NCBI RefSeq assembly: GCF_052118925.1
Contig: NZ_JBQKGG010000030.1
Span: 1-10,251 of the forward strand
Direction of reading: 5' to 3'
DNA length: 10,251 nt
Origin: Lientehia sp934351765
Lineage (GTDB): Bacteria > Bacillota > Clostridia > Lachnospirales > Lachnospiraceae
Position 1 is the first letter of the stretch. Each line of letters opens with the position of its first letter. Below the pieces are notes generated by a model. It made no database searches. It was not told the DNA's origin and saw only the letters and a program-made list of their open reading frames with translations. The position numbers and the translations under genes were made by a program. Positions 4,890 through 10,222 of the stretch are shown here, one piece after another.

Positions 4890-6110
4890 ATGACCCAAAA
4901 CAACAATTCATGGAGAAAAACTTATTTTACACTTCTTGCCGGACAAGCAATATCCTTTATTAGCAGCGGTATTTTGCAAATGGCCATTATCTTTTATTTG
5001 GTTGCGAAAACTAATTCTGCAATCATATTGACGGCGGCAACACTGATTGGATTTTTGCCGCAAGCCTGTTTAGGCCCGTTTGCAGGTGCTTTTGTTGACC
5101 GGCACAGCCGTAAAAGCGTAATGATTGGTGCGGATTTGATAATTGCCGCCGCTGGCGGTATTCTGGCGCTGGTGGCGTTTTACATGGAATTGCCCGTATG
5201 GTCTATTATGGTTGTCCTGTTAATCCGAAGTGCGGGAACTGCTTTTCATTCTCCAGCATTCAGCGCAGCAACACCTATGATTGTGCCAAAAGAGGAACTT
5301 ACAAAATGCGCTGGTTACACGCAGACCATGCAAGCAGTAAGTGCGATTATCAGTCCAGCTGCCGCAGCGTTTTTATATGCTGTTTGGCCTCTTAATGCAA
5401 TTATATTGTTAGATATTGTGGGTGCAATCCTTGCCTGTGTGACTGTTGCGATTTCGTCCATACCAACGCCTGAACTATGTCCAGAAACGAAAAGACAACA
5501 GTTTTTACAGGATATGAAAGAGGGGTATGTGGTATTAAAGCAAAACAGGGGCCTCTTTGCTCTGCTCTGGATTGGTGTAATTTATATGTTCTTTTATATG
5601 CCAATCAGTACGCTTTTTCCTCTCATCTGTATGTCATACTTCAAAGGAACACCGGCCCATGCCTCTGCCGCTGAAATTGCTTTTGCGGTTGGTATGCTGC
5701 TTGGCGGAGTCATTCTGAGCATTTGGGGCGGTTTTAAGAAACGGCGGTACACCATCGGTCTTTCCGTTCTCCTGATGGGCGTTAGCATTATGCTCTCCGG
5801 GCTTTTGCCGCCAGACGCATTTCTTGTCTTTGTTGTGTGCTGTACTGTTATGGGAATTTCCGCTCCATTTTACGGTGTGCAAAATGCGATTTTTCAAGAA
5901 ACGGTCAAACCAGAATATCTGGGGAGAGTTTTTTCTCTACTGACAAGCGCCGCTTCCCTCGCCATGCCGTTTGGCCTTGTCATTTCCGGGCCTCTGGCGG
6001 AGCGGCTGGGAGTTGAGAAATGGTTTGTCATTTGCGGAATTGGCATTATCATCGTTGCGCTTGCCGTATTTTTACTACCCGGTTTGAGAGAGATTGACAA
6101 TACGCAATAA
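4890..6110 (+). CDS. mef: Mef-family macrolide-type efflux pump (major facilitator superfamily)
   Basis: A 406-residue inner-membrane proton-driven exporter. The whole chain resembles Mef(A) (about 405 residues): N-terminal WRKTYFTLLAGQAISFISS with the first membrane helix, the MFS loop motif DRHSRK (70-75) after helix 2, MIGADLIIAAAG, MELPVWSIMVVLLIRSAGTAF, EELTKCAGYTQ and the C-terminal half PEYLGRVFSLLTSAASLAMPFG. About twelve hydrophobic segments are visible. AAGGAGG (4875-4881) fixes the ATG at 4890; longer upstream frames run through the leader terminators and are not real. Known family role: efflux of 14- and 15-membered macrolides. The allele and spectrum cannot be set from sequence alone. 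Expression is probably controlled by the leader and three terminators upstream. No msr(D)-type ABC-F partner gene follows, unlike classical mef elements. Confidence 0.9.
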   Translation: MTQNNNSWRKTYFTLLAGQAISFISSGILQMAIIFYLVAKTNSAIILTAATLIGFLPQACLGPFAGAFVDRHSRKSVMIGADLIIAAAGGILALVAFYMELPVWSIMVVLLIRSAGTAFHSPAFSAATPMIVPKEELTKCAGYTQTMQAVSAIISPAAAAFLYAVWPLNAIILLDIVGAILACVTVAISSIPTPELCPETKRQQFLQDMKEGYVVLKQNRGLFALLWIGVIYMFFYMPISTLFPLICMSYFKGTPAHASAAEIAFAVGMLLGGVILSIWGGFKKRRYTIGLSVLLMGVSIMLSGLLPPDAFLVFVVCCTVMGISAPFYGVQNAIFQETVKPEYLGRVFSLLTSAASLAMPFGLVISGPLAERLGVEKWFVICGIGIIIVALAVFLLPGLREIDNTQ

Positions 6111-6140
6111 TCAACTGCACCTTTTTCTATTACTAAACAA

Positions 6141-6188
6141 AATGCCTGGTGGTTCTGAAAAACCAGAACCGCCGTTCAGGCATTTTTT
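6141..6188 (+). terminator. Strong terminator of the efflux gene
   Basis: AATGCCTG (6141-6148)/CAGGCATT (6177-6184) enclose GGTTCTG (6151-6157)/CAGAACC (6164-6170), with six Ts at 6183-6188. Its core (TGAAAAACCA, then CCGCCGTT and TTTTTATCTTC) recurs at 9294-9327. Confidence 0.85.
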
Positions 6189-6270
6189 ATCTTCGTCCTC
6201 TCTGCGGTTTTGGATTCTTCAGCAAGTCGGATTTTTCCGCAATCTTTTTCAGCCACTTCCGTTCTTCTAC
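6187..6270 (-). pseudogene. C-terminal fragment of an unidentified leftward gene
   Basis: Read leftward, 27 codons ending in TAA look coding: VEERKWLKKIAEKSDLLKNP followed by a basic tail KPQRGRR. The frame continues upstream only as the antisense of the DUF3847 remnant, so the homologous part probably ends at about 6270. Family not recognised. It and the truncated DUF3847 gene meet head to tail here, marking a recombination junction at the 3' side of the efflux unit. Confidence 0.35.
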
Positions 6271-6498
6271 AAGGAAAAGATTCTGGAACACCAGATAAAG
6301 ACGCTGACCCGAAAAGAGCGGACGCACCGGCTCTGTACCAGAGGGGCGGAGTTGGAAAGATACCTGCCCCACCCGGAGCTTTTGCCGGAGGAACAGGTCA
6401 AACTGTTCTTGAAGCTGCTCTTTCATCGGGACAGCACCCGGCAGCTCATAGAACAGATATTTGCCGGAACCGGCACAGAAAAGGAGGACACGGAATGA
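6271..6498 (+). pseudogene. DUF3847 family protein, N-terminally truncated
   Basis: About 75 residues beginning KEKILEHQIKTLTRKERTHR, then LCTRGAELERYLPHPELL and a helical end FAGTGTEKEDTE. This is the central and C-terminal part of the DUF3847 family, common next to transfer genes in clostridial integrative elements; the usual N-terminal coiled-coil part and start codon are missing. The frame is open further upstream, but that part is antisense to the leftward fragment and the pump terminator. The TGA stop overlaps the start of the next gene (ATGA), so the pair was translationally coupled. A short protein could still be made if an internal start is used. Confidence 0.65.
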
Positions 6499-6815
6499 AT
6501 GTGAAATTTTCAAAGGACGAGCTGGCTATGGTTTACCAGTACGCCGCCGCCACGAAACAGGAAACTCTTGCCGGACTTCGGGAAATCGTGCCGGTCATTC
6601 GTGACAGGCAGGCGAGGGAGATTGTGGAAAGCACAATCCGAAAGCTGGACGCTATCCCGGAGCCGGAGTGCCGCCGCTTTATCGCTGACACCAGACAGCG
6701 GTTTATCCAGAAGCGGGACAATTCAATCCGGCGCAGGCTGGCGGAAGCAAAGGCGCAGACGAGGGAGAAAACGCCCCATTCCAAGAGAAAAGAGCCAGAC
6801 CGGGAACGGTCATAA
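6495..6815 (+). CDS. Transposon-transfer assisting family protein
   Basis: A 106-residue soluble, helical, basic protein: MNVKFSKDELAMVYQYAAAT, ETLAGLREIVPVIRDRQARE, then IVESTIRKLDAIPEPECRRF and a strongly basic C-terminus (SIRRRLAEAKAQT, KRKEPDRERS). The pattern FSKDEL..VY.Y....KQETL..L....P matches the putative transposon-transfer assisting family seen in Tn1549-like and related elements. AAAGGAGG precedes the ATG, and the start overlaps the stop of the DUF3847 remnant by one ATGA unit. Its exact molecular job in transfer is not known. Downstream is a hairpin-rich intergenic region rather than another transfer gene, showing that the resistance unit has been placed inside the transfer cluster. 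Confidence 0.78.
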   Translation: MNVKFSKDELAMVYQYAAATKQETLAGLREIVPVIRDRQAREIVESTIRKLDAIPEPECRRFIADTRQRFIQKRDNSIRRRLAEAKAQTREKTPHSKRKEPDRERS

Positions 6816-6855
6816 TAGCTTCCAGAGCGGTAAGCGTGGCTTCCCCCTCTGAAAG

Positions 6856-6900
6856 AGGGCGCAATTATACACCACTTCGGGAAGTGGTGCATTGCGCCCT
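6856..6900. repeat. Two-tier perfect inverted repeat
   Basis: Outer arms AGGGCGCAAT (6856-6865) and ATTGCGCCCT (6891-6900) and inner arms CACCACTTC (6870-6878) and GAAGTGGTG (6881-6889) are all exact. There is no T-run. The 325-base gap 6816-7140 otherwise holds the two further hairpins and the promoter listed next; no gene is seen. Confidence 0.75.
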
Positions 6901-6962
6901 GCCGGGGGCGTCCTGCGGACAGCAGATGATTTCCGTAGATTTTCAATCTGCTCCAATCATCA

Positions 6963-7002
6963 CAGGGGAAGTTACCCTTCCCCTGCGCTGGCTTACGCCA
7001 GC
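6963..7002. repeat. Two adjacent perfect hairpins
   Basis: CAGGGGAAG (6963-6971)/CTTCCCCTG (6977-6985) and GCTGGC (6987-6992)/GCCAGC (6997-7002) stand one base apart with loops of five and four bases. They lie about 55 bases upstream of the methyltransferase promoter. Role unknown; transcript insulation or recombination are possible. Confidence 0.65.
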
Positions 7003-7057
7003 TACCCCTTTGTGGACTTGCCGCCCGGAATTATCTTGCGTTGCAAGTTGTTTCCAT

Positions 7058-7104
7058 CTGACAAGTTTGCTGAAATTCGGCTATACTTTGAGATAGCGTA
7101 TAAT
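7058..7104 (+). promoter_or_regulatory. Promoter of the leader/rRNA methyltransferase operon
   Basis: CTGACA (7058-7063) and TATACT (7082-7087) are 18 bases apart. A second -10-like TATAAT lies at 7099-7104 with a poor -35 (TTCGGC). The layout TGACAAGT...TATACT at the same spacing is shared with the promoter of the efflux unit (4585-4614). Confidence 0.6.
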
Positions 7105-7140
7105 GGAGCCGGTGACAAATCGGAGTTTGGAGGTGAGAAT

Positions 7141-7167
7141 ATGACAGCGCATATGAGATTAAGATAA
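7141..7167 (+). CDS. Macrolide-type regulatory leader peptide MTAHMRLR
   Basis: ATG ACA GCG CAT ATG AGA TTA AGA TAA encodes Met-Thr-Ala-His-Met-Arg-Leu-Arg. GGAGGTGAGA (7129-7138) is a strong ribosome site. The peptide differs by one residue from the mef(A) leader MTASMRLR as I recall it, and shares MRLR with the ErmD leader; the Arg-Leu-Arg (+X+) end is a known motif for ribosome arrest by macrolides and ketolides. The stop codon directly abuts a hairpin, and the next gene is an rRNA methyltransferase. I infer that a drug-bound ribosome stalls here and switches on the downstream genes. Confidence 0.82.
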   Translation: MTAHMRLR

Positions 7168-7240
7168 CACCGCGGGTTATGTTGCGGTGAATCCGTATTG
7201 TATAGCTCGCTTATTGGGCAAGTAATGTAATAACGGAGGG
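7168..7240 (+). promoter_or_regulatory. Attenuator: two hairpins, the second covering the next ribosome site
   Basis: Hairpin 1: CACCGC (7168-7173)/GCGGTG (7184-7189), starting right after the leader stop. Hairpin 2: TCCGT (7192-7196)/ACGGA (7233-7237), extended after a one-base bulge by 7197-7203 with 7225-7231 (two G-U pairs), then partial pairing to the loop; it covers half of the ribosome site ACGGAGGG (7233-7240). Alternative hairpin: TGCGG (7183-7187)/CCGTA (7193-7197), which competes with both. A stalled ribosome on the leader would cover 7168-7173, free the alternative and open the ribosome site. Pairings are seen; the switch is inferred. No T-run, so translational control is more likely than transcriptional. 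Confidence 0.65.
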
Positions 7241-7244
7241 AATA

Positions 7245-8078
7245 ATGAATAAAATACTTAGATTTAGTGACAGTGAAAAAGTTTTTCAATGTCCTATATG
7301 TAAAACAGATTTAAAATTGAAACAAAAAAGTTTATTTTGTTCTAATCATCATTGTTTCGATATTTCAAAAACGGGTTATGTGAACTTTGCTGTAGGAACA
7401 AAATCTTCAAAACATTATAGCAGAGAGACTTTTCAAATTAGGCGGGAGGTTTTAGAAAAAGGCTATTATTCACATATCCTGAATGAAGTGGTGCAGCTTA
7501 TAAAAAGCTTTAGCAGCATTGATACAATACTTGATATTGGCTGCGGTGAAGGATATTATTCAAAGCAGATAAAAGAAGTATCAGGTGATAAAGAAATTAT
7601 TGCATTTGATATTTCTAAAGATGCTGTTCAGCTTGCAGCAAAAAGTGATTTCAGTAATTCTATCAAATGGTTTGTGGGAAATTTGGAAGAAATGCCCATA
7701 AAAGACAAAAGGATAGATTGCATATTAGATATTTTTACTCCTGCTAACTATTCCGAATTTAACAGAGTTTTGAAAGAAGGCGGTTATGTAATTAAGGTAA
7801 TTCCGGGAAATGCTCATCTTAAGGAGCTTCGAGAGACGGCAAAAGAACAATTGAAAAGCAATCAATATTCTAATGCGGCTGTCGTAGATTATTTCCAAAA
7901 GAAGTATTCCGTTGTTTATCACAAGAAAGTTTCAGCAACGTATACAATGACATCCGAGGAAATAAAAACCTTTGCGGATATGACTCCACTACTGTTTTGT
8001 GTAAATAAAGATGGAATAGATTTAAAAAAAACAAAAGAAATCACTATTGATGCAGAGATATTTGCAGGGAAATTATAA
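7245..8078 (+). CDS. rlmA: 23S rRNA (guanine-N1)-methyltransferase, RlmA(II)/TlrB-like
   Basis: A 277-residue SAM-dependent rRNA methyltransferase. The N-terminal zinc ribbon is C16-P-I-C19 ... C32-S-N-H-H36, followed by FDISKTGYVNF and the family segment RETFQIRREVLEKGYYSHI. Motif I of the Rossmann fold is ILDIGCGEGYYS (95-106), then IIAFDISKDAVQLAAK, and DCILDIFTPANYSEFNRVLKEGG in place of the usual DPPY loop, as in RlmA. Gram-positive members methylate N1 of G748 in helix 35 of 23S rRNA; TlrB acts with other methylation against tylosin. ACGGAGGG (7233-7240) fixes the start and lies inside the attenuator stem. AT-rich compared with the upstream transfer genes. Its place behind a macrolide leader makes a resistance role more likely than housekeeping; the exact base (G745 or G748) is not proven by sequence. 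Confidence 0.88.
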   Translation: MNKILRFSDSEKVFQCPICKTDLKLKQKSLFCSNHHCFDISKTGYVNFAVGTKSSKHYSRETFQIRREVLEKGYYSHILNEVVQLIKSFSSIDTILDIGCGEGYYSKQIKEVSGDKEIIAFDISKDAVQLAAKSDFSNSIKWFVGNLEEMPIKDKRIDCILDIFTPANYSEFNRVLKEGGYVIKVIPGNAHLKELRETAKEQLKSNQYSNAAVVDYFQKKYSVVYHKKVSATYTMTSEEIKTFADMTPLLFCVNKDGIDLKKTKEITIDAEIFAGKL

Positions 8079-8143
8079 ATTCAATTTCAATTTGTCGAAT
8101 TGACATAATCAAAAACTCTGAAAAACAAAAGGAAGGATATTAA

Positions 8144-9133
8144 ATGAAACACTTACCTAAAAGTACACTTACGGAAATATTGAATGACCCATACGGATTT
8201 ACTTACAAAGAAATGTCGGAAGTAATTGGAGAGGATAAAGCAAGAGCCTTATATGCGGAATTGTATAAACAGCCATTTCACAAAAAAAATCTATCAATAT
8301 CAACAAAAAAAGTCTATAAAAGTAGCGATACTGAAAAGTATGTTTATGAATTGAAAGACAACAGGTATATCGAAACGGTTTTTATTAAACGGCGAGATGG
8401 TGGGACTGTTTGCGTAAGTACGCAAGTTGGTTGTTCTGTTGGCTGTATTTTTTGTGAGTCCGGACGCAATGGTTTCGTTCGTAATCTAACACCATCTGAA
8501 ATTGTGCAACAGGTCATATTGATACGTCAAAAAGTAAATCGTATCGTTTTTATGGGAATGGGAGAACCTTTATTCAATTACGACAACTTGATTGCAGCAA
8601 TCCATATTCTTCGAGATAGAAATGGACTTAACTTTCCAACCGACGGCATTACCGTATCAACAGTTGGTCCAGTTAATCAATTAAAAAAATTGCGCGAAGA
8701 ACATCTAAAAATTCAGTTGACAATATCTTTACATGCAGCAACACAGGCTGCGAGAAACTGCATCATTCCTCATATGCACATGTACGCTATTGAAGATGTT
8801 GTTAAGCAAGCATTGTCCTATTCACAAAGGCATAATCGAAAAGTGGTATTTGCGTATTTGCTTTTACCAGGTATAAATGACCGTTCCTCAGATATAAGGC
8901 AACTTGCAAAATGGTTTAAGGGCAAAAATGTTATGATTAACGTGCTGCAATACAACCCGACGAGTAATTCAAAAATTAGAGCACCACAAAAACAAGAAAT
9001 GGTTGCGTTCAAACATCAATTAGAGCAAACAGGACTTGAAGTTACCATGAGAGTTTCTCATGGTAGAGAGATTAAAGCAGCTTGTGGACAGTTAGCTAAT
9101 ACATATAATAAAGCCAAAAAACAACAAAAATAA
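8144..9133 (+). CDS. Radical-SAM 23S rRNA A2503 methyltransferase, RlmN/Cfr family
   Basis: A 329-residue radical-SAM enzyme. The 4Fe-4S cysteines are C97, C101 and C104 (GCSVGCIFC). The two catalytic cysteines of RlmN/Cfr are present: C90 (GTVCVSTQVG) and C314 (IKAACGQLAN). FMGMGEPLFNYDNL (136-149) and TISLHAAT are family motifs. Known members methylate C2 (RlmN) or C8 (Cfr) of A2503 in the peptidyl-transferase centre. GMGEPL and GFVRNLTPSEI read RlmN-like rather than Cfr-like (Cfr has GMGEAL), but the chain is shorter than housekeeping RlmN and has a divergent N-terminus. AAAAGGAAGG precedes the ATG; the gap to the upstream gene is 65 bases, with a TTGACA (8100-8105) lacking a -10 box, so co-transcription is likely. 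C2 versus C8 specificity cannot be settled here. Confidence 0.87.
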   Translation: MKHLPKSTLTEILNDPYGFTYKEMSEVIGEDKARALYAELYKQPFHKKNLSISTKKVYKSSDTEKYVYELKDNRYIETVFIKRRDGGTVCVSTQVGCSVGCIFCESGRNGFVRNLTPSEIVQQVILIRQKVNRIVFMGMGEPLFNYDNLIAAIHILRDRNGLNFPTDGITVSTVGPVNQLKKLREEHLKIQLTISLHAATQAARNCIIPHMHMYAIEDVVKQALSYSQRHNRKVVFAYLLLPGINDRSSDIRQLAKWFKGKNVMINVLQYNPTSNSKIRAPQKQEMVAFKHQLEQTGLEVTMRVSHGREIKAACGQLANTYNKAKKQQK

Positions 9134-9163
9134 TTTAATTAAAAGAGCCAGACGCACAGACGC

Positions 9164-9212
9164 AGAGCCGATAATATGCAGTTTGAAATACTGCTGTTAT
9201 CGGCTCTTTTTT
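9164..9212 (+). terminator. Strong terminator of the methyltransferase operon
   Basis: AGAGCCGATAA (9164-9174) pairs perfectly with TTATCGGCTCT (9197-9207); inner GCAGT (9178-9182)/ACTGC (9190-9194). Six Ts follow at 9207-9212. Confidence 0.9.
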
Positions 9213-9289
9213 GATTTAATTTGTGCCCCCAATAACCATATTGGAGCAAAATCAGAACTGTTGCTTGTCGTTCTTTGATTTCCGCAGCA

Positions 9290-9321
9290 GCTTTGAAAAA
9301 CCAAAGCCGCCGTTTCTTTTT
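9290..9321 (+). terminator. Second terminator-like hairpin, related to the efflux terminator
   Basis: GCTTTG (9290-9295)/CAAAGC (9302-9307), then CCGCCGTTTCTTTTTATCTTC. The loop and right arm resemble the terminator at 6151-6192. The 250-base gap 9134-9383 otherwise holds the operon terminator and the stem before the tiny ORF; no other gene is seen. Confidence 0.5.
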
Positions 9322-9359
9322 ATCTTCTAATGAAATGACGCGGTATCACTGTTAAAAGC

Positions 9360-9383
9360 GGCGGCTAAAAGGAGGTAGCCGCC
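9360..9383 (+). promoter_or_regulatory. Hairpin presenting a ribosome site in its loop
   Basis: GGCGGCT (9360-9366) and AGCCGCC (9377-9383) pair perfectly; the ten-base loop contains GGAGG (9371-9375) and the right arm touches the ATG at 9384. Folding would place the ribosome site in an exposed loop but jam the start codon against the stem. Confidence 0.6.
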
Positions 9384-9494
9384 ATGAAGCACATACCATA
9401 TCGACAAAATCCGACGGTCATTGACACATCAAAAAAAGCCCGACCACCGCCGGGGAAAACTACGTCTATCAATATGAACTGTCTAATCATCTGA
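9384..9494 (+). CDS. Small element-associated ORF, 36 residues
   Basis: Starts MKHIPYRQNPTVIDTSKKAR directly after a GGAGG-bearing hairpin and ends TTSINMNCLII. It is basic and proline-containing and has no recognised domain. Short ORFs with this kind of start are familiar to me ahead of sigma-factor genes in Firmicute integrative elements, but I cannot assign a function. A neighbouring frame from 9455 (ENYVYQYELSNHLNTAYNTY) also looks coding, so the original protein may have been longer and frameshifted near 9445-9455. It may instead be a leader ORF whose translation affects the hairpins downstream. Confidence 0.45.
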   Translation: MKHIPYRQNPTVIDTSKKARPPPGKTTSINMNCLII

Positions 9495-9512
9495 ATACCG
9501 CTTACAATACCT

Positions 9513-9548
9513 ATACGTCTGTCCGGGCTTTTCGGACAGGCGTATTTT
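9513..9548 (+). terminator. Terminator or attenuator after the tiny ORF
   Basis: ATACG-T-CTGTCCG (9513-9525) pairs with CGGACAG-G-CGTAT (9533-9545), 12 pairs with one mismatch and a 7-base loop; TTTTG (9545-9549) overlaps its 3' end. Confidence 0.6.
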
Positions 9549-9576
9549 GCTGCTCAAAAAATTTTTTGAAAAAAAT

Positions 9577-9599
9577 CCGAAAATCTTCGGCGTTTTTTT
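9577..9599 (+). terminator. Second terminator-like hairpin before the sigma gene
   Basis: CCGAA (9577-9581)/TTCGG (9586-9590) with a 4-base loop, followed by seven Ts (9593-9599). Just upstream is a 16-bp palindrome of A and T runs (9554-9569). With the hairpin at 9513 it forms a tandem attenuator-like leader for the sigma gene. Confidence 0.55.
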
Positions 9600-9669
9600 C
9601 AAAAGGCAGTATTGCCCCGCGAAAAGGGGGAAGCACCACCAACTTTCCAACGAGAAAGGGGGTGAGAAT

Positions 9670-10134
9670 GTGGAACCTAATCGCAGGGAGTTTATAAAAC
9701 AGTGCGCTTTCCAGAAGTTTTGTAATACGGTACTGCACAATGAAGCTTGCGACACCCATAGAGAACTTCGCAGACACAAGGCAAAGGAAGTGACCTTTTC
9801 CGACATGACCTTAGACGAAGCGCGGCAGCTTCATACGTTTGATGAATATTTCAAACGTGAAGCCGCCGAAACCGTCTTTGAGAAAGCCGGGAAGAAAATC
9901 ACGCCAAAGCTGCTTCTTGAAGCAATCCGTACTTTGCCGGAAGAAAAGCGCAAAGCCATATTGCTGTATTACTTCGAGGGAATGAACGATACCGAGATTG
10001 CGGAGCTGTTCAACACGTCGAGAAGCACGATACAGTACAGGCGGACAAGCTCTTTTGAGAAATTAAGAAAATATCTGACCATTACCACAAGAGACTGCTT
10101 CTGCAGATATAAAAGGAATACCCTCATCAAATAA
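9670..10134 (+). CDS. Element-encoded sigma-70-like factor (region 4 helix-turn-helix)
   Basis: A 154-residue protein from GTG (9670) with GGGGGTGAGA before it; the longer upstream frame crosses the terminators and is not used. Residues 1-80 are a reduced sigma N-terminal part (REFIKQCAFQKFCNTVLHNE, EVTFSDMTLDEARQL). Residues 82-136 are sigma region 4: LLEAIRTLPEEKRKAILLYY then the helix-turn-helix MNDTEIAELFNTSRSTIQYR. The same kind of small sigma-like regulator (Orf7) lies in the Tn916 regulatory region, where it activates transfer gene expression. After FEKLRKYL the last 18 residues (TITTRDCFCRYKRNTLIK) do not look like a usual sigma end, so the C-terminus may have been replaced at a junction near 10078. 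Confidence 0.8.
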   Translation: MEPNRREFIKQCAFQKFCNTVLHNEACDTHRELRRHKAKEVTFSDMTLDEARQLHTFDEYFKREAAETVFEKAGKKITPKLLLEAIRTLPEEKRKAILLYYFEGMNDTEIAELFNTSRSTIQYRRTSSFEKLRKYLTITTRDCFCRYKRNTLIK

Positions 10135-10138
10135 TTCT

Positions 10139-10171
10139 GGGGTAGTGTAATTTATTTTGTGTAAACCTCTC
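10139..10171. mobile_element. Possible terminal inverted repeat of an IS256-family insertion sequence
   Basis: GGGGTAGTGTAA (10140-10151) followed by TTTTGTGTAAA (10155-10165) resembles the ends of IS256-family elements, which commonly carry GTGTAAA/TTTACAC blocks. Only one end would be in the window and no transposase is visible in the last 80 bases. This is pattern recognition only. Confidence 0.25.
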
Positions 10172-10222
10172 AGATTGATGAAAAAATCTAGGTCATAAAG
10201 ATATGAGTTCAAAATGTTCAGG

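Noticed and set aside
6094..6270. Upstream extension of the DUF3847 reading frame
   Set aside because: It crosses the pump stop codon and the pump terminator and is antisense to a more coding-like leftward fragment; DUF3847 similarity begins at about 6271.
8100..8128. Separate promoter for the RlmN/Cfr-like gene (TTGACA at 8100-8105)
   Set aside because: No -10 box at a suitable distance; the short gap favours one transcript with the upstream methyltransferase.
8144..9133. Calling the radical-SAM enzyme cfr outright
   Set aside because: Motifs GMGEPL and GFVRNL are RlmN-like and the N-terminus differs from Cfr proteins I know; specificity cannot be read from sequence alone.
9483..9806. Leftward ORFs opposite the sigma gene
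   Set aside because: They are antisense shadows of the sigma coding frame and its leader hairpins, with no ribosome site.
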